In this document: in pieces, positions 28,345 through 38,432 of the stretch
How the letters are laid out: every line of letters starts with the position of its first letter
Numbering within the stretch: position 1 is the first letter of the stretch
NCBI GenBank assembly: GCA_031800475.1
Contig: DAPKRQ010000263.1
Span: 1-64,000, forward strand
DNA from: Kuafuiihalomonas phototrophica
GTDB taxonomy: Bacteria; Myxococcota; Kuafuiibacteriia; Kuafuiibacteriales; Kuafuiibacteriaceae
DNA length: 64,000 bases
Direction: 5' to 3'
Notes under the pieces: generated by a model
Told to the model about the DNA's origin: nothing
The model's database searches: none
What the model saw: the letters and a program-made list of their open reading frames with translations, nothing else
Made by a program: the position numbers and the translations under genes

Positions 28345-31300
28345 ATGATCGACCGAAGCCCGTTTCGCTCCCTGGGATGGAGCCCCGTCTGGACCCTGGC
28401 CGCGGCCGTCGCTTGCGACGGCTCGACCCCTTCCGAGGCCCCGGCCCCGGCCGGCGGGCCCCAGGTGATCGCCCATACCGACGGCGCCATGCCCAAGGCC
28501 GGAGCGATCCACGTCGAGTTCGATCGGCCGATGGACCCGTCGAAGGGAGGACCTCGGGTCGATCTGACCCTGCGCCCCAAGCTCGAAGGCTCCATCGAGT
28601 GGATTCGCGGAACGCGGCTCCGGTTTCATCCGAACGTCCCCCTTCAGCCGGACCGTCGCTACGAGGCCACGGTTCGGGTGGACGGCCGGGTCCTGACCCG
28701 GTTTTCCGTGTTCGCCGTTCCCCAAGCCTTCGAGGTGCGCTGGTCGGGCCTGGACCCGGAGGCGGGGCGCTTTGGCGGCGAGATCACCACCCGAGATTCG
28801 GCCCCGTCCGACTCGGTTCGGCAGATGCTGACGGCCGAGATCGACGGCGAGCCCCTGAAGGCCCAGTGGTCGCACAGCGCGGACGGGACGAGCCACCGAT
28901 TCGAGGTGGTCGGCATCCGGCGGAACGATTCGGACCGAAGACTGACCCTGCAGGTGGATGGCCAGCCGCTCGATCTGAAACAGGACATCCGAACCCACCA
29001 GGTGTCCGTGCCGGCCCGCAGCCGCTTCACGACCCTGGGCGCCCGGGTCCACGGGCGTTCCGGACCCATCGAAGTGCGCTTTTCGGACCCGTTGGCCTCG
29101 AACCTGCGCCCCGCGGGCCTGTTCACCGTGGTCGCCCGGCGGTCCCTGCGGTTTCAGGTCACGGGCAGTGTGGTCCGGATCTACAGCTCGAGGGCCTGGG
29201 CCGACGAAGAGGTGGTCACGGTCTCCGGCGCCATCCGCGACCGAAACGGGCGCCGCCTGGCAGAGCCCCGCACGTTCCGCTTGAAGCAACCGACCGAAAA
29301 GCCCGCGGTGCGCTTCGCCGGAAAGGGCGTGATCCTCGCCGCCCGGCCGGGTGCAGCCCTGCCGATCGAAACCACAAGCCTTCGGGCCGTGCGGGTGCGA
29401 GCCTGGCGGATCCCTCCGTCCAACCTGGGTCAGTTTTTTCAAGTTAATCCCTTGAACGGAACACAAGAACTCGAGCGGGTGGGACGCGTGGTGTGGGAAC
29501 GTCGGATCGAGCTCGACGAGGGAGGCGGAGACGATTGGGGCCTGGACCTGTCGCCTCTGGTCGAAAAGCAGGGCCAGGGCCTATACCACCTGGAGCTTTC
29601 GTTTCGACCTGAAGACATCACCTACGATTGTCCCGCCGGCTCCTTCGACGGTATGCCCCAGGCTCGCAATCTCGAGTCGGGCGACATGACCGACTGGGCT
29701 CCCGACGAGTCCAGCAACTGGGATTTTGCGTGGGGCGCGTGGGTTTCGGGTATTTCGCCTGGTGAGCGATACCGGCAACGAAACAACCCCTGCCACCCCG
29801 CGTACTACCTCCCTCAAACGTCTCACGATATTCGCGTGAAGCGAAACGTACTCTTGACCCATGTAGCGGTCGTCGCCAAGCAGGATCCGGCCCATCGGCT
29901 TCGGATCTGGGCCACCGACCTGCGCACGGCAGCCCCTCTTTCGGGCGCCGAGGTTCGGGTCTTCGACTTCGCCCATGGTCTGCTCTCGGAGGGACGGACG
30001 GACCCGAACGGGATGGTCCGTGCGGAGCCGGAGCGGGCGCCCTACACCGTGTTGGTGCGGCACGAAGGCGAGCTCGGCGCCCTTCGCCTGCACGATGGCG
30101 AAAGCCTGGCCGTATCCCACTTCGACGTGGGCGGTGCCGACCTGTCCAAGCGCCTTCGCGGCTTTCTGTACGGCGAGCGGGGGGTGTGGCGCCCCGGCGA
30201 CCCGATCCACCTGTTCTTCGTGCTGCAGGATCCGGAGGGGCGGCTGCCGAAAGATCATCCGGTCCACTTCACCCTGCGCGATCCGCGCGGGGGCGTGGTC
30301 GATTCCCGCCGGCTTCGCCCGGCGGCCGGTCGTTTCTATCGACTGACCACCCGGACCGGATCAAAGGCACCCACCGGAGTCTATCGGGCGCAAGTGGCGG
30401 TGGGGGGCACCACCTTTGGCAAAGACCTGCCCATCGAGTCCGTGGTCCCGAATCGTCTCGAGATGAAGCTGGACTTCGGGACCGAGTTGCTCTCGGGCCC
30501 CACGGCGAAACTCGATGCCCCCCTCGAGGCCCGGTGGCTCCACGGCGCTGCGGCCCGGGGCCTGCAGGCCGAGGTCGAGGCGTCGTTCCGTCAGGTCGAG
30601 ACGTCTTTTCCCAAATACGGCGACTTCACCTTCGACGACCCGACCCGATCCGTGGCGGGCGCCTCCCAAACGGTGTTTTCTGGAAGGCTCGACGAGCAGG
30701 GCCGGGTGAGGGTGCGCGGGACCTTGGAGCTGGACGGAGAGGCGCCGGGCATGGCCCTGGCCCGCTTCACCACCCGGGTGTTCGAGCCTTCGGGCCAGAG
30801 CAGCTCGCAGCGTTTCGGCATTCGGTTCTCGCCTCACCCCAGATACATCGGGGTGGATCTACCCAAAGGAGATCGGGCGCGGGGCATGCTGCGGACCGAC
30901 GTGGACCACCCGGTACGGCTCGCGGCCGTCGATCCGCGAGGCGAGCCGGTGGACACGGAGGTGAACGTCCGCATCTACGAGATCCACTGGCGGTGGTGGT
31001 GGGAGAAGGGGGAAGAGGACCTCTCCCAATATGCGGGAACGGTCAGCCGCCAACTGGTCGCCGAAGACCAGGTCGAGGTCCGAAACGGTCGGGGCGAGTG
31101 GACCTTTCGCATCGCATACCCCAGCTGGGGCCGTTACCTGCTGCTCGTCGAGGACGCGAACGGCAGCCATCGCACCGGCCGCGTGTTCTACGCGGACTGG
31201 CCGGGCTGGGCCGGCCGGGGGCAGCGCGAAAATCCGGGAGGCCCGGCGGTGTTGACGGTGCAGCGCGAGTTCGACGATCCGGTCCAGGTCGGCGGAGAAT

Positions 31301-33822
31301 TCTCGGTCACCTTTCCCAGCGCTCGGGGGGCAAGGGCCTTGGTGACGCTCGAAAGTGGCCGCCGCGTTCTGGCGAGCACCTGGGTCGACACCGAGGCCCC
31401 GGCCACCCGGTACACGTGGACCGCAACACCCCAGATGGCGCCCAACGTCTACGCCCACGTGATGCTGCTGCAGCCCCTCGACGGCCGGCAGAACGACCAC
31501 CCCCTTCGGCTGTACGGCGTGGTCCCGATCTCGGTGCGCGACCCGAAGACGGTACTCGAACCCCGGGTCGAGGCGCCGAAAGAAATGGAGCCTTCCACCA
31601 CTCAGCTCGTGAAAGTGCGCGAAGCCGGCGGCCGGCCCATGACCTACACCCTGGCCCTGGTCGATGAGGGCCTGCTGGGCCTGACCCGCTTTCGCACCCC
31701 CGACCCGTGGCGGCACTTTCATCGCCGCGCCGGGCTGGGCGTCCGAACCTGGGATAACTACGACCGGATCGCAGGGGCCTTTTCCGGCTCGCTGGAAACC
31801 TTGCTTGCAGTGGGAGGCGGCGAGACGGGTGAAACGGCCGATGAAGACGAGCCGCGCCGATTTCCTCCGGTGGTGATAGTCGAAGGTCCCTTCTCTTTGA
31901 ACGAAGACGAGACGAGAGCGCACGAGCTCCGCATTCCCAGTTACGTGGGCAAGGTGCGGGCCATGGTGATAGCCGGAAACGACCGCGCCTACGGCAGCGC
32001 CGACCAGCAAATCTCCGTGCGAAAGCCCCTGATGCTTCATGTGGCTGCGCCTCCCGTCGTTTCACCCGACGACCGGGTGGAGCTGCCCGTGACCATCTTC
32101 TCTTCGCTCGACGGAAAGCACGAGGTGGCCGTCCGGCTCGAAATCGAAGGAGATGCAGAAAGCATGCGCCCGACCCGCACGGTGTCGTTGTCGGGCCCGG
32201 GGGAACGGACGGTGCAGCTTCCGATGGCGCTCGGATCCGGCGTGGGTCCGTTGCGGCTGCGGGTGACGGCCGAGGCCGGCTCGAACCGCCACGTGGAGGA
32301 GATCTCGCTGCCTGTCCGCCATCCCACCCTGCCGGAAGTCACGGTGGTGGAGCACACGGTGAAGCCGGGCGACACTTGGTCTCCTCGACTCTCCCGGCCG
32401 GGGCTCGAATCGCCGGAGGTCGAGCTCGAAATCTATCGAGACCGCCCGTTCGGGCTGGGCCGGCGGCTCGCGGAGTTGGTGGCCTACCCCCACGGTTGCC
32501 TGGAGCAGACGGTGTCCCGCGCCTTTCCCCAGGTCTTTTTGCGCCGGCTTCAGGTGCTGGACCCGAAGTCCGCGCAGGCGGTCCGAGGTCACGTGAACGC
32601 GGCCATCGACAAGCTTCGCCTGTACCAGAGTCCCTCGGGTGGGTTCGGCATGTGGCCCGGTTCCGGCGTTCACGCCTGGACGAGCGTATGGGCCGGACAC
32701 TTCCTGCTCGAAGCCCGGCGTCTCGGCTTCGTGGTACCGGAGGATCTCTTGAAGCGCTGGCAGCGAGACCAACGGGAACGGGCCATGCGTTTTTCCGAGC
32801 TGGCCGGTCCGCGGGCCCGCTTGACCCAAGCCTACCGGCTCTACGCCCTGGCCTTGGCCGGCACTCCGGACACGTCGTCCATGAACCGGCTCCGCGAAGC
32901 GGAGGGCTTGGACCGCCCCACCGCACTGCGGCTGGCCGCGGCCTATGCGTTGACGGGTCTGCCGGACGTGGCCCGCAGCCTGGCGACAGCTGCACCCACG
33001 GCCCCTTCTCTGCAGGCCGATGCCCCGGACCCGACCCTGGGTTCGCCGCTCCGGGACAAAGCCATGGCCCTCGAGACCTTCCTGTGGGTCGGGGACTCGG
33101 ATCGAACGGACCAACTCGCGGAGGAGCTCGCCTCCATCCTGGACTCGGACCGGGCCACCAGCACGCAGGAAGCGAGCCAGTCCCTGCTGGCTCTATCTCG
33201 GTGGGCGGCGCAGCAAGCAGGCGAAGGGGCTCCGACGGTGGAGATCCGCGCGGCAGACGAATCGGAGTCGGTCTCGCTCGAGACGGCCGTGGTGCGGCGC
33301 CGGTATCGGCTCGACGAAGATGCCGAGCTCACGATCCGCAACCGAGGGCGGCGTCCCCTGTCGGTGCGGCTCGTGCGGCGGGGACGCCCGGACCCAGACG
33401 ACGTGGAAGCGTTTTCTCGAGGCCTCGAAATCGAATCCTCTTGGGATCCTTCCGATGGATTCGTCCGAGGCGAAGATGTCCGGACCAAGGTCCGCATCAC
33501 GAACACCACGGAGCGCCATCTATCGGACCTGGCCTTGACCCAGGCAGTCCCGTCCGGGTTCGAGATCCGAAACGATCGGTTTGCGGAGCGAAGGAACCCG
33601 GAGGGAGAGTACGTATACCGAGACATCCGCGATGATCGCTTGCACACCTACTTCGATCTCGCGCCCGGAGCGTCCAAGACCTTCGAAGCCCGACTTCACG
33701 CCACCTTCGCCGGCCGGTTTAGGCTTCCGCCGGTCCGGGTCGAGTCGATGTACGACGTGGAACTGCAAGCCCAGACCGGCGGACGGTGGGTGACGGTGAA
33801 CCGTCCCGGACAGACCCAGTGA
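28345..33822 (+). CDS. Bacterial alpha-2-macroglobulin (thioester-containing lipoprotein)
   Basis: An 1,825-residue protein starting at ATG 28345. A short signal ends in a lipobox-like AVAC, so it is probably a periplasmic lipoprotein. Macroglobulin beta-domains fill the first ~1,300 residues. The thioester motif GCLEQ is intact (Cys1385, Gln1388), followed by the helical thioester domain. Bacterial alpha-2-macroglobulins trap proteases that enter the periplasm. The stop overlaps the GTG start of the PBP1C gene; the same pairing occurs in many proteobacteria (yfhM-pbpC), where PBP1C may repair peptidoglycan at breaches. It is about 170 residues longer than E. coli YfhM. Confidence 0.93.
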   Translation: MIDRSPFRSLGWSPVWTLAAAVACDGSTPSEAPAPAGGPQVIAHTDGAMPKAGAIHVEFDRPMDPSKGGPRVDLTLRPKLEGSIEWIRGTRLRFHPNVPLQPDRRYEATVRVDGRVLTRFSVFAVPQAFEVRWSGLDPEAGRFGGEITTRDSAPSDSVRQMLTAEIDGEPLKAQWSHSADGTSHRFEVVGIRRNDSDRRLTLQVDGQPLDLKQDIRTHQVSVPARSRFTTLGARVHGRSGPIEVRFSDPLASNLRPAGLFTVVARRSLRFQVTGSVVRIYSSRAWADEEVVTVSGAIRDRNGRRLAEPRTFRLKQPTEKPAVRFAGKGVILAARPGAALPIETTSLRAVRVRAWRIPPSNLGQFFQVNPLNGTQELERVGRVVWERRIELDEGGGDDWGLDLSPLVEKQGQGLYHLELSFRPEDITYDCPAGSFDGMPQARNLESGDMTDWAPDESSNWDFAWGAWVSGISPGERYRQRNNPCHPAYYLPQTSHDIRVKRNVLLTHVAVVAKQDPAHRLRIWATDLRTAAPLSGAEVRVFDFAHGLLSEGRTDPNGMVRAEPERAPYTVLVRHEGELGALRLHDGESLAVSHFDVGGADLSKRLRGFLYGERGVWRPGDPIHLFFVLQDPEGRLPKDHPVHFTLRDPRGGVVDSRRLRPAAGRFYRLTTRTGSKAPTGVYRAQVAVGGTTFGKDLPIESVVPNRLEMKLDFGTELLSGPTAKLDAPLEARWLHGAAARGLQAEVEASFRQVETSFPKYGDFTFDDPTRSVAGASQTVFSGRLDEQGRVRVRGTLELDGEAPGMALARFTTRVFEPSGQSSSQRFGIRFSPHPRYIGVDLPKGDRARGMLRTDVDHPVRLAAVDPRGEPVDTEVNVRIYEIHWRWWWEKGEEDLSQYAGTVSRQLVAEDQVEVRNGRGEWTFRIAYPSWGRYLLLVEDANGSHRTGRVFYADWPGWAGRGQRENPGGPAVLTVQREFDDPVQVGGEFSVTFPSARGARALVTLESGRRVLASTWVDTEAPATRYTWTATPQMAPNVYAHVMLLQPLDGRQNDHPLRLYGVVPISVRDPKTVLEPRVEAPKEMEPSTTQLVKVREAGGRPMTYTLALVDEGLLGLTRFRTPDPWRHFHRRAGLGVRTWDNYDRIAGAFSGSLETLLAVGGGETGETADEDEPRRFPPVVIVEGPFSLNEDETRAHELRIPSYVGKVRAMVIAGNDRAYGSADQQISVRKPLMLHVAAPPVVSPDDRVELPVTIFSSLDGKHEVAVRLEIEGDAESMRPTRTVSLSGPGERTVQLPMALGSGVGPLRLRVTAEAGSNRHVEEISLPVRHPTLPEVTVVEHTVKPGDTWSPRLSRPGLESPEVELEIYRDRPFGLGRRLAELVAYPHGCLEQTVSRAFPQVFLRRLQVLDPKSAQAVRGHVNAAIDKLRLYQSPSGGFGMWPGSGVHAWTSVWAGHFLLEARRLGFVVPEDLLKRWQRDQRERAMRFSELAGPRARLTQAYRLYALALAGTPDTSSMNRLREAEGLDRPTALRLAAAYALTGLPDVARSLATAAPTAPSLQADAPDPTLGSPLRDKAMALETFLWVGDSDRTDQLAEELASILDSDRATSTQEASQSLLALSRWAAQQAGEGAPTVEIRAADESESVSLETAVVRRRYRLDEDAELTIRNRGRRPLSVRLVRRGRPDPDDVEAFSRGLEIESSWDPSDGFVRGEDVRTKVRITNTTERHLSDLALTQAVPSGFEIRNDRFAERRNPEGEYVYRDIRDDRLHTYFDLAPGASKTFEARLHATFAGRFRLPPVRVESMYDVELQAQTGGRWVTVNRPGQTQ

Positions 33823-36134
33823 AACGAGGACTCGCGGCAGGCGTTGCCGTCATGGCGGCTGCCGGAGGGTTTGTCGCCCTGCCGGTGGTGGAGCCGCGGG
33901 CGCCTTTTTCTCGGATCCTGCTGGATCGGGAGGGGCGTCTTTTGGCCGCCCGCGTCGCGGCGGACGGCCAGTGGCGCCTTCCACCAGGCCCGGAGCTTCC
34001 GGACCGCTACGTGACCGCACTCTTGGCCTTCGAAGATCGCCGGTTTTTTCACCACCCTGGGGTCGACCCGCTGGCGGTGGCGCGGGCTCTGGTCTCGAAC
34101 CTGCGAAACGGCCGGATCGTGAGCGGCGCGAGCACCCTGACGATGCAGCTCGTTCGTCTGAGTCGAAACGCACCACCTAGAACCTTCGCGCAGAAAGTGT
34201 GGGAGGCCCTCGTCGCCCTCCGCCTCGAGTCTGTTCGCTCGAAAGAAGAGATCCTTCGTAGCTACGCCTCCCACGCTCCCTTCGGGGGCAATGTGGTCGG
34301 TCTCGAAGCCGCTGCGTGGAGGTACTTTGGGCGGCGGAGCCAGGGGCTGACCTGGGGGGAAGCGGCGCTCTTGGCGGTGCTGCCCAACAGCCCGGCCTTG
34401 ATTCACCCGGGGCGCCACCGTGCCGACCTGCGGGTCAAGCGGGACCGGCTGCTGCTCCGCCTGCACGAGCGGGGCGAGCTGTCGGACGTGGAGCTGTCGG
34501 CCGCTCGGGCTGAACGGCTTCCGGACCGGCCGCGCGCCATGCCCCAGTGGGCGGTGCATGGCCTGGCCTGGACGAGTTCGGACGGAGCGAAACCGCCCGC
34601 GCATCGAACCACCATCGATCGGGATCTGCAGCGCCGAGCGGAGCGGGTCGTGCAGGAGCGGTTGCGCCGACTTCGGGGCGATGGCGTTCACAACGCGGGC
34701 GCCCTGGTGGTCCGGATAGATCGGGGCGAGGTGCTCGCCTACGTGGGGAATGCTGCGCCCCTCGACGCGGCGGAGCACGCCCCGTTCGTGGACGTGGTCC
34801 GAGCGCCCCGGAGCACCGGCAGCATCCTGAAACCGTTTCTGTACGCCCATGCGCTGGACGTGGGCGAGCTGACTCCCGCGTTCCGGCTGACCGATGTCCC
34901 GGTGCGGCTCGGCACGTTTTCGCCCGAAAACTTCGACGGCCACCATCGGGGCCTGGTTCGGGCCGACGTGGCCCTGGCCCGGTCCCTGAACGTCCCGGCG
35001 GTGCTGCTGCTCCGCCAGGTGGGGGCAGGGCGATTTTTGGACTTTTTGCGGCGGGCGGGGCTTTCGACTCTGGACCGCTCGGCAGGGCACTACGGATTGT
35101 CGCTGGTGCTCGGGGGCGCCGAGGCGAGCCTGTGGGAGTTGACGGGCCTGTACTCGGCCTTGGCTTGGCGAGCCGCCGGGCACAGGGCTCCGTGGCAGGG
35201 TCTTCGGGTCGTCGCCGGGGCTGCCACTCCCTTCGCACCGCAGGTCTCGGCCGGCGGCGCCTACTTGACGGCCGCAGCCTTGCTGCACGTGAAGCGCCCG
35301 GGGATCCGCAAGCGGTGGCGCCGCCATTCGGGCGCGTCCGCGATTTCGTGGAAGACCGGAACGAGTTTCGGCTTTCGGGACGCTTGGGCCATCGGATTCA
35401 CCCGAGATCACGCGGTGGGTGTCTGGGTCGGAAACGCCGACGGCGAGGGTCGCCCGAACCTGACCGGTCTTCGGGCTGCGGCGCCGATCCTGTTTTCGCT
35501 CTTCGAGCTGCTGCCCGAAAGCCGTCCCCTCGCTCCACCGAGCCTTGGCCTCACCCGCGTTCAGGTTTGCGCGCACAGCGGCCGTCGACCCGGTCCTCAC
35601 TGTACAGAGCGCGCTTGGACTCGGATCCCCGCCGGAAGTCCTTTCGAACGAACCTGCCCCTACTGCCGCACGATCACCTGCGACGCCGGGTGTGGCCGCC
35701 GCGTGCATGCGGACTGCCACCCTTTGGGGGACATTCACACCGAGCGCAGGTTCGTGCTGCCGCCGAGCATCGAACGACACCACCGAGCCCACGACCCGGC
35801 CTACCGCCGGCTTCCCCCGTTGGCCGTGGGCTGCGAAGCAGCTCGGGTTTCAGGCTCGCCCTTCGACATTCTCTTTCCGCCGGCGGGGGGAAACTTCTTC
35901 TTGCCGCGGGAGCTGGATGGCCGATTGGGGCGCTTGGTGCTCGAGGCGGAGCACACCGTCCCCGACACCGAGATCCACTGGCACTTGGACGGCCGCTATC
36001 TCGCCACGACCCGCCACGTCCACCAGGTAGAGGTGACACCCAGCCCCGGCCCGCACATGTTGGTGGTCGTGGACCGAGACGGCCACCGGCTACAGCGGCG
36101 CTTTCGCGTGCGCCGGACCAGACAGGTCCCTTGA
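33819..36134 (+). CDS. pbpC: Penicillin-binding protein 1C
   Basis: A 771-residue bifunctional peptidoglycan synthase from GTG at 33819 (GTGA overlap with the macroglobulin gene). A signal anchor spans residues ~4-20. The GT51 glycosyltransferase domain has AFEDRRFFHHPGVDP (catalytic Glu ~74) and SGASTLTMQLVRL. The transpeptidase domain has STGSILKPF (Ser ~334, SxxK) and SWKTGTSFGFRDAW (KTG ~512-514). A Cys-bearing insert (VCAHSGRRPGPHC, CPYCRTITCDAGC) leads into the PBP1C-type C-terminal beta domain. Length is as in E. coli PbpC. It probably acts with the macroglobulin in defence or repair of the envelope. Confidence 0.95.
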   Translation: MKRGLAAGVAVMAAAGGFVALPVVEPRAPFSRILLDREGRLLAARVAADGQWRLPPGPELPDRYVTALLAFEDRRFFHHPGVDPLAVARALVSNLRNGRIVSGASTLTMQLVRLSRNAPPRTFAQKVWEALVALRLESVRSKEEILRSYASHAPFGGNVVGLEAAAWRYFGRRSQGLTWGEAALLAVLPNSPALIHPGRHRADLRVKRDRLLLRLHERGELSDVELSAARAERLPDRPRAMPQWAVHGLAWTSSDGAKPPAHRTTIDRDLQRRAERVVQERLRRLRGDGVHNAGALVVRIDRGEVLAYVGNAAPLDAAEHAPFVDVVRAPRSTGSILKPFLYAHALDVGELTPAFRLTDVPVRLGTFSPENFDGHHRGLVRADVALARSLNVPAVLLLRQVGAGRFLDFLRRAGLSTLDRSAGHYGLSLVLGGAEASLWELTGLYSALAWRAAGHRAPWQGLRVVAGAATPFAPQVSAGGAYLTAAALLHVKRPGIRKRWRRHSGASAISWKTGTSFGFRDAWAIGFTRDHAVGVWVGNADGEGRPNLTGLRAAAPILFSLFELLPESRPLAPPSLGLTRVQVCAHSGRRPGPHCTERAWTRIPAGSPFERTCPYCRTITCDAGCGRRVHADCHPLGDIHTERRFVLPPSIERHHRAHDPAYRRLPPLAVGCEAARVSGSPFDILFPPAGGNFFLPRELDGRLGRLVLEAEHTVPDTEIHWHLDGRYLATTRHVHQVEVTPSPGPHMLVVVDRDGHRLQRRFRVRRTRQVP

Positions 36135-36281
36135 CATCGCCCGAAACGCCCTTGCACCGACCATCGTCACGCAAAAATTGCGCGCCTGTCGCGAACGCCT
36201 TGCAGGCCGGTCGACGGAGCCATCGTGCTAAGAAGGCACCATGGCGGTTGGACCACCGGCCCGATTCGGTACGGAAGAGCC

Positions 36282-38372
36282 ATGAGCGACGTAAGCTGCC
36301 GGGTGTTCGAGTACTTCGACGTCGCCGCCCGGGAATACGGCTTTCCCGTCGAAAGCCTCTTGGCCGGGCTCGACATCTCACTCGACCACCTTCGAGACCC
36401 GAATCGGCGGGTGCCCTGGAGTACGTGGGCCGTGCTGTGCGACCGCCTCGAAGCGCGGATCGGTCCCGACGGGATTCGAAACATCTCGGGACAGATCAAA
36501 GACATGAACATGTCGCGCACCTTTTTGGCAGTGACGAGCTCTATACTTTCGGTAGAACGCTTATACCGAGCCGTTTGCCTTTGGCTCGCGCCTCACCTTT
36601 TTCGCCACGCCACCTACTCGGTGGAGGTCCACGGCCCCGGGCGCATCACCATCGACATTCGGATTCCCGAGGAGCTTCCGGGGTCGGTCGCCTGGCTGCG
36701 CATGAACGAAGGCGCGCTCTGTACCATACCAAGCTTGGTGGGGGCGCCCGACGCCCAGATCCGAGGTCAATTCACCCCGCACCACGGTCGTTTCGAAGTC
36801 TTCCATCCGGCTGAGCCCTCGTGGTCCGAGCGCTTGTGGCGGCGGCTTCGGATGCGCTTCGACCCGGACTCGACCATCGACGAACTGGCCGAAATGCAGC
36901 GGGACCTTCGGTCGGCATACGGAAAGCTGGCCGAGTCGGAGCGAGAGCTGCACCAGGTGCTGGAGCGGCTCCCCGACCCGGTTTCGGTATGGTCCGACGA
37001 CGGACTCGTGTTCAGCAACCGAGCCTGGGCGGAGTCGTTTCCCGGCGGCCTCGACCCGAGGGGTCAGGGCCTCGTCCACCCGGACCGCCCCCGAAAGGAG
37101 GTTCGGCTACGGGGGCCCGATGGGGTCCAGAGGGTCTACGTGAGTCCGCCGGTCTCGGCCGTGCGCTTTCGGGGTCGGGATGCGGTCGTGCTGGTGCTGC
37201 GCGACGTGACCGCCGAGCGAGCCGAAGCGGAGAAGACGGCGCTTTCCGACCGTCTGACCACCCTCGGCACGCTGGCAGCGTGCGTGGGTCACGAGATCAA
37301 CAATCCTTTGGCGTACGTGGCGGCAAGCCTGGAGTGCATGAGCGCGGACCTGAAGCGGGACGGGTCGGTCGACCGGGCTGCACTCCAAGAGGCGATTCGG
37401 TCGGCCATGGATGGCCTCGATCGAGTCACCACGATCAGCCAGGACCTCAATACCTTCGCTCGAAAGGAATTTCGTACCGAGCCCGTATGCGTCCGCCAGG
37501 CGCTGAAGCTCGCCCTTCGAATCTGCGGCAATCAAATCAAGCACGTGGCTCGAGTACAGCTCGACGCGACCGACGACCTTCCGCCCATCGCGGCGGATGC
37601 GAGCCGAGTGAGCCAGGTGTTCGTCAACCTGGTGGTGAACGCCGCCCACGCCATGGCCGGCGGAAGTCCCGATACCGACCGCCTCACGCTTCGAGCCTGC
37701 GCGCGAGACGGCGGGGTACAGGTCGACGTGGAAGATACCGGCACCGGCATGGAGCCCTGGGTGGTCGAGCGGGCCTTCGAACCCTTCGTGACCACCAAGG
37801 GTCAACGGGGCACGGGCTTGGGTCTGGCGGTGTGCCGCAAGATCGTCGACGAGCACGGCGGCTGGATCGACCTGAAAAGCACACCCGGCGAAGGCACTCG
37901 GATCTCGGTGTGGTTTCCGGCGGCACAGAGCCTCGGCCCTTCGGTCCGTCCCGAGCGAACCCCCGAGCCTTCTCGGCAGTGGCGGGTCCTTTTGGTCGAC
38001 GACGAACCCGAGCTCGCTCGGCTGGTGAGCCGACTTCTGCGCCCCCACCGGGTCGAATCGGTACCGGACGGTACGAGAGCACTGGCCCGACTCCGGGCCG
38101 ATTCCGAATTCGACGCCGTGGTGTGCGACCTGATGATGCCCCGCATGAGCGGAGTCGAGCTCCATCGGCAGATGGCAGAGGTCACGCCCGAACTCGCCCA
38201 GCGAACCGTGTTCTTGACCGGCGGCACCTTCAGCGATGACTGCGAGGCGCATCTGGCGGACGTGCAGCTGCCCTGCGTGATGAAGCCGTTTCGGCGCGAT
38301 GACCTGATCCGGGCCCTCCAGCGGGTGACGGAGGTCCGTGCGACCACGAGCCCGCGGTCGCTCCTTCCCTGA
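36282..38372 (+). CDS. Hybrid histidine kinase with N-terminal sensory domain, PAS-like region and REC
   Basis: A 696-residue soluble protein; ATG at 36282 follows GGAAGAG. Residues ~1-185 form a domain starting FEYFDVAAREYG, resembling the ligand-binding N-terminal part of some AraC-type regulators (Arabinose_bd-like), which is unusual in a kinase. A short coiled coil and PAS-like region follow (~205-315; LPDPVSVWSDDGLVF). The HisKA box is GHEINNPLAYV (phosphorylated His337), the ATPase has DTGTGM and GTGLGLAVC, and the C-terminal receiver domain has DD pair, D616 in VCDLMMPRMSG and VMKPFR. It has no membrane segment, so it senses a cytoplasmic signal. No separate response-regulator gene is adjacent. 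Promoter should lie in 36135-36281, which contains the small inverted repeat CGCAA-AAA-TTGCG. Confidence 0.85.
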   Translation: MSDVSCRVFEYFDVAAREYGFPVESLLAGLDISLDHLRDPNRRVPWSTWAVLCDRLEARIGPDGIRNISGQIKDMNMSRTFLAVTSSILSVERLYRAVCLWLAPHLFRHATYSVEVHGPGRITIDIRIPEELPGSVAWLRMNEGALCTIPSLVGAPDAQIRGQFTPHHGRFEVFHPAEPSWSERLWRRLRMRFDPDSTIDELAEMQRDLRSAYGKLAESERELHQVLERLPDPVSVWSDDGLVFSNRAWAESFPGGLDPRGQGLVHPDRPRKEVRLRGPDGVQRVYVSPPVSAVRFRGRDAVVLVLRDVTAERAEAEKTALSDRLTTLGTLAACVGHEINNPLAYVAASLECMSADLKRDGSVDRAALQEAIRSAMDGLDRVTTISQDLNTFARKEFRTEPVCVRQALKLALRICGNQIKHVARVQLDATDDLPPIAADASRVSQVFVNLVVNAAHAMAGGSPDTDRLTLRACARDGGVQVDVEDTGTGMEPWVVERAFEPFVTTKGQRGTGLGLAVCRKIVDEHGGWIDLKSTPGEGTRISVWFPAAQSLGPSVRPERTPEPSRQWRVLLVDDEPELARLVSRLLRPHRVESVPDGTRALARLRADSEFDAVVCDLMMPRMSGVELHRQMAEVTPELAQRTVFLTGGTFSDDCEAHLADVQLPCVMKPFRRDDLIRALQRVTEVRATTSPRSLLP

Positions 38373-38432
38373 TGCTTCCGGTTTTTTCGGGCATCGCATA
38401 CTCGGGCCCGATGCGGTAGCCCGGTCGCAACC

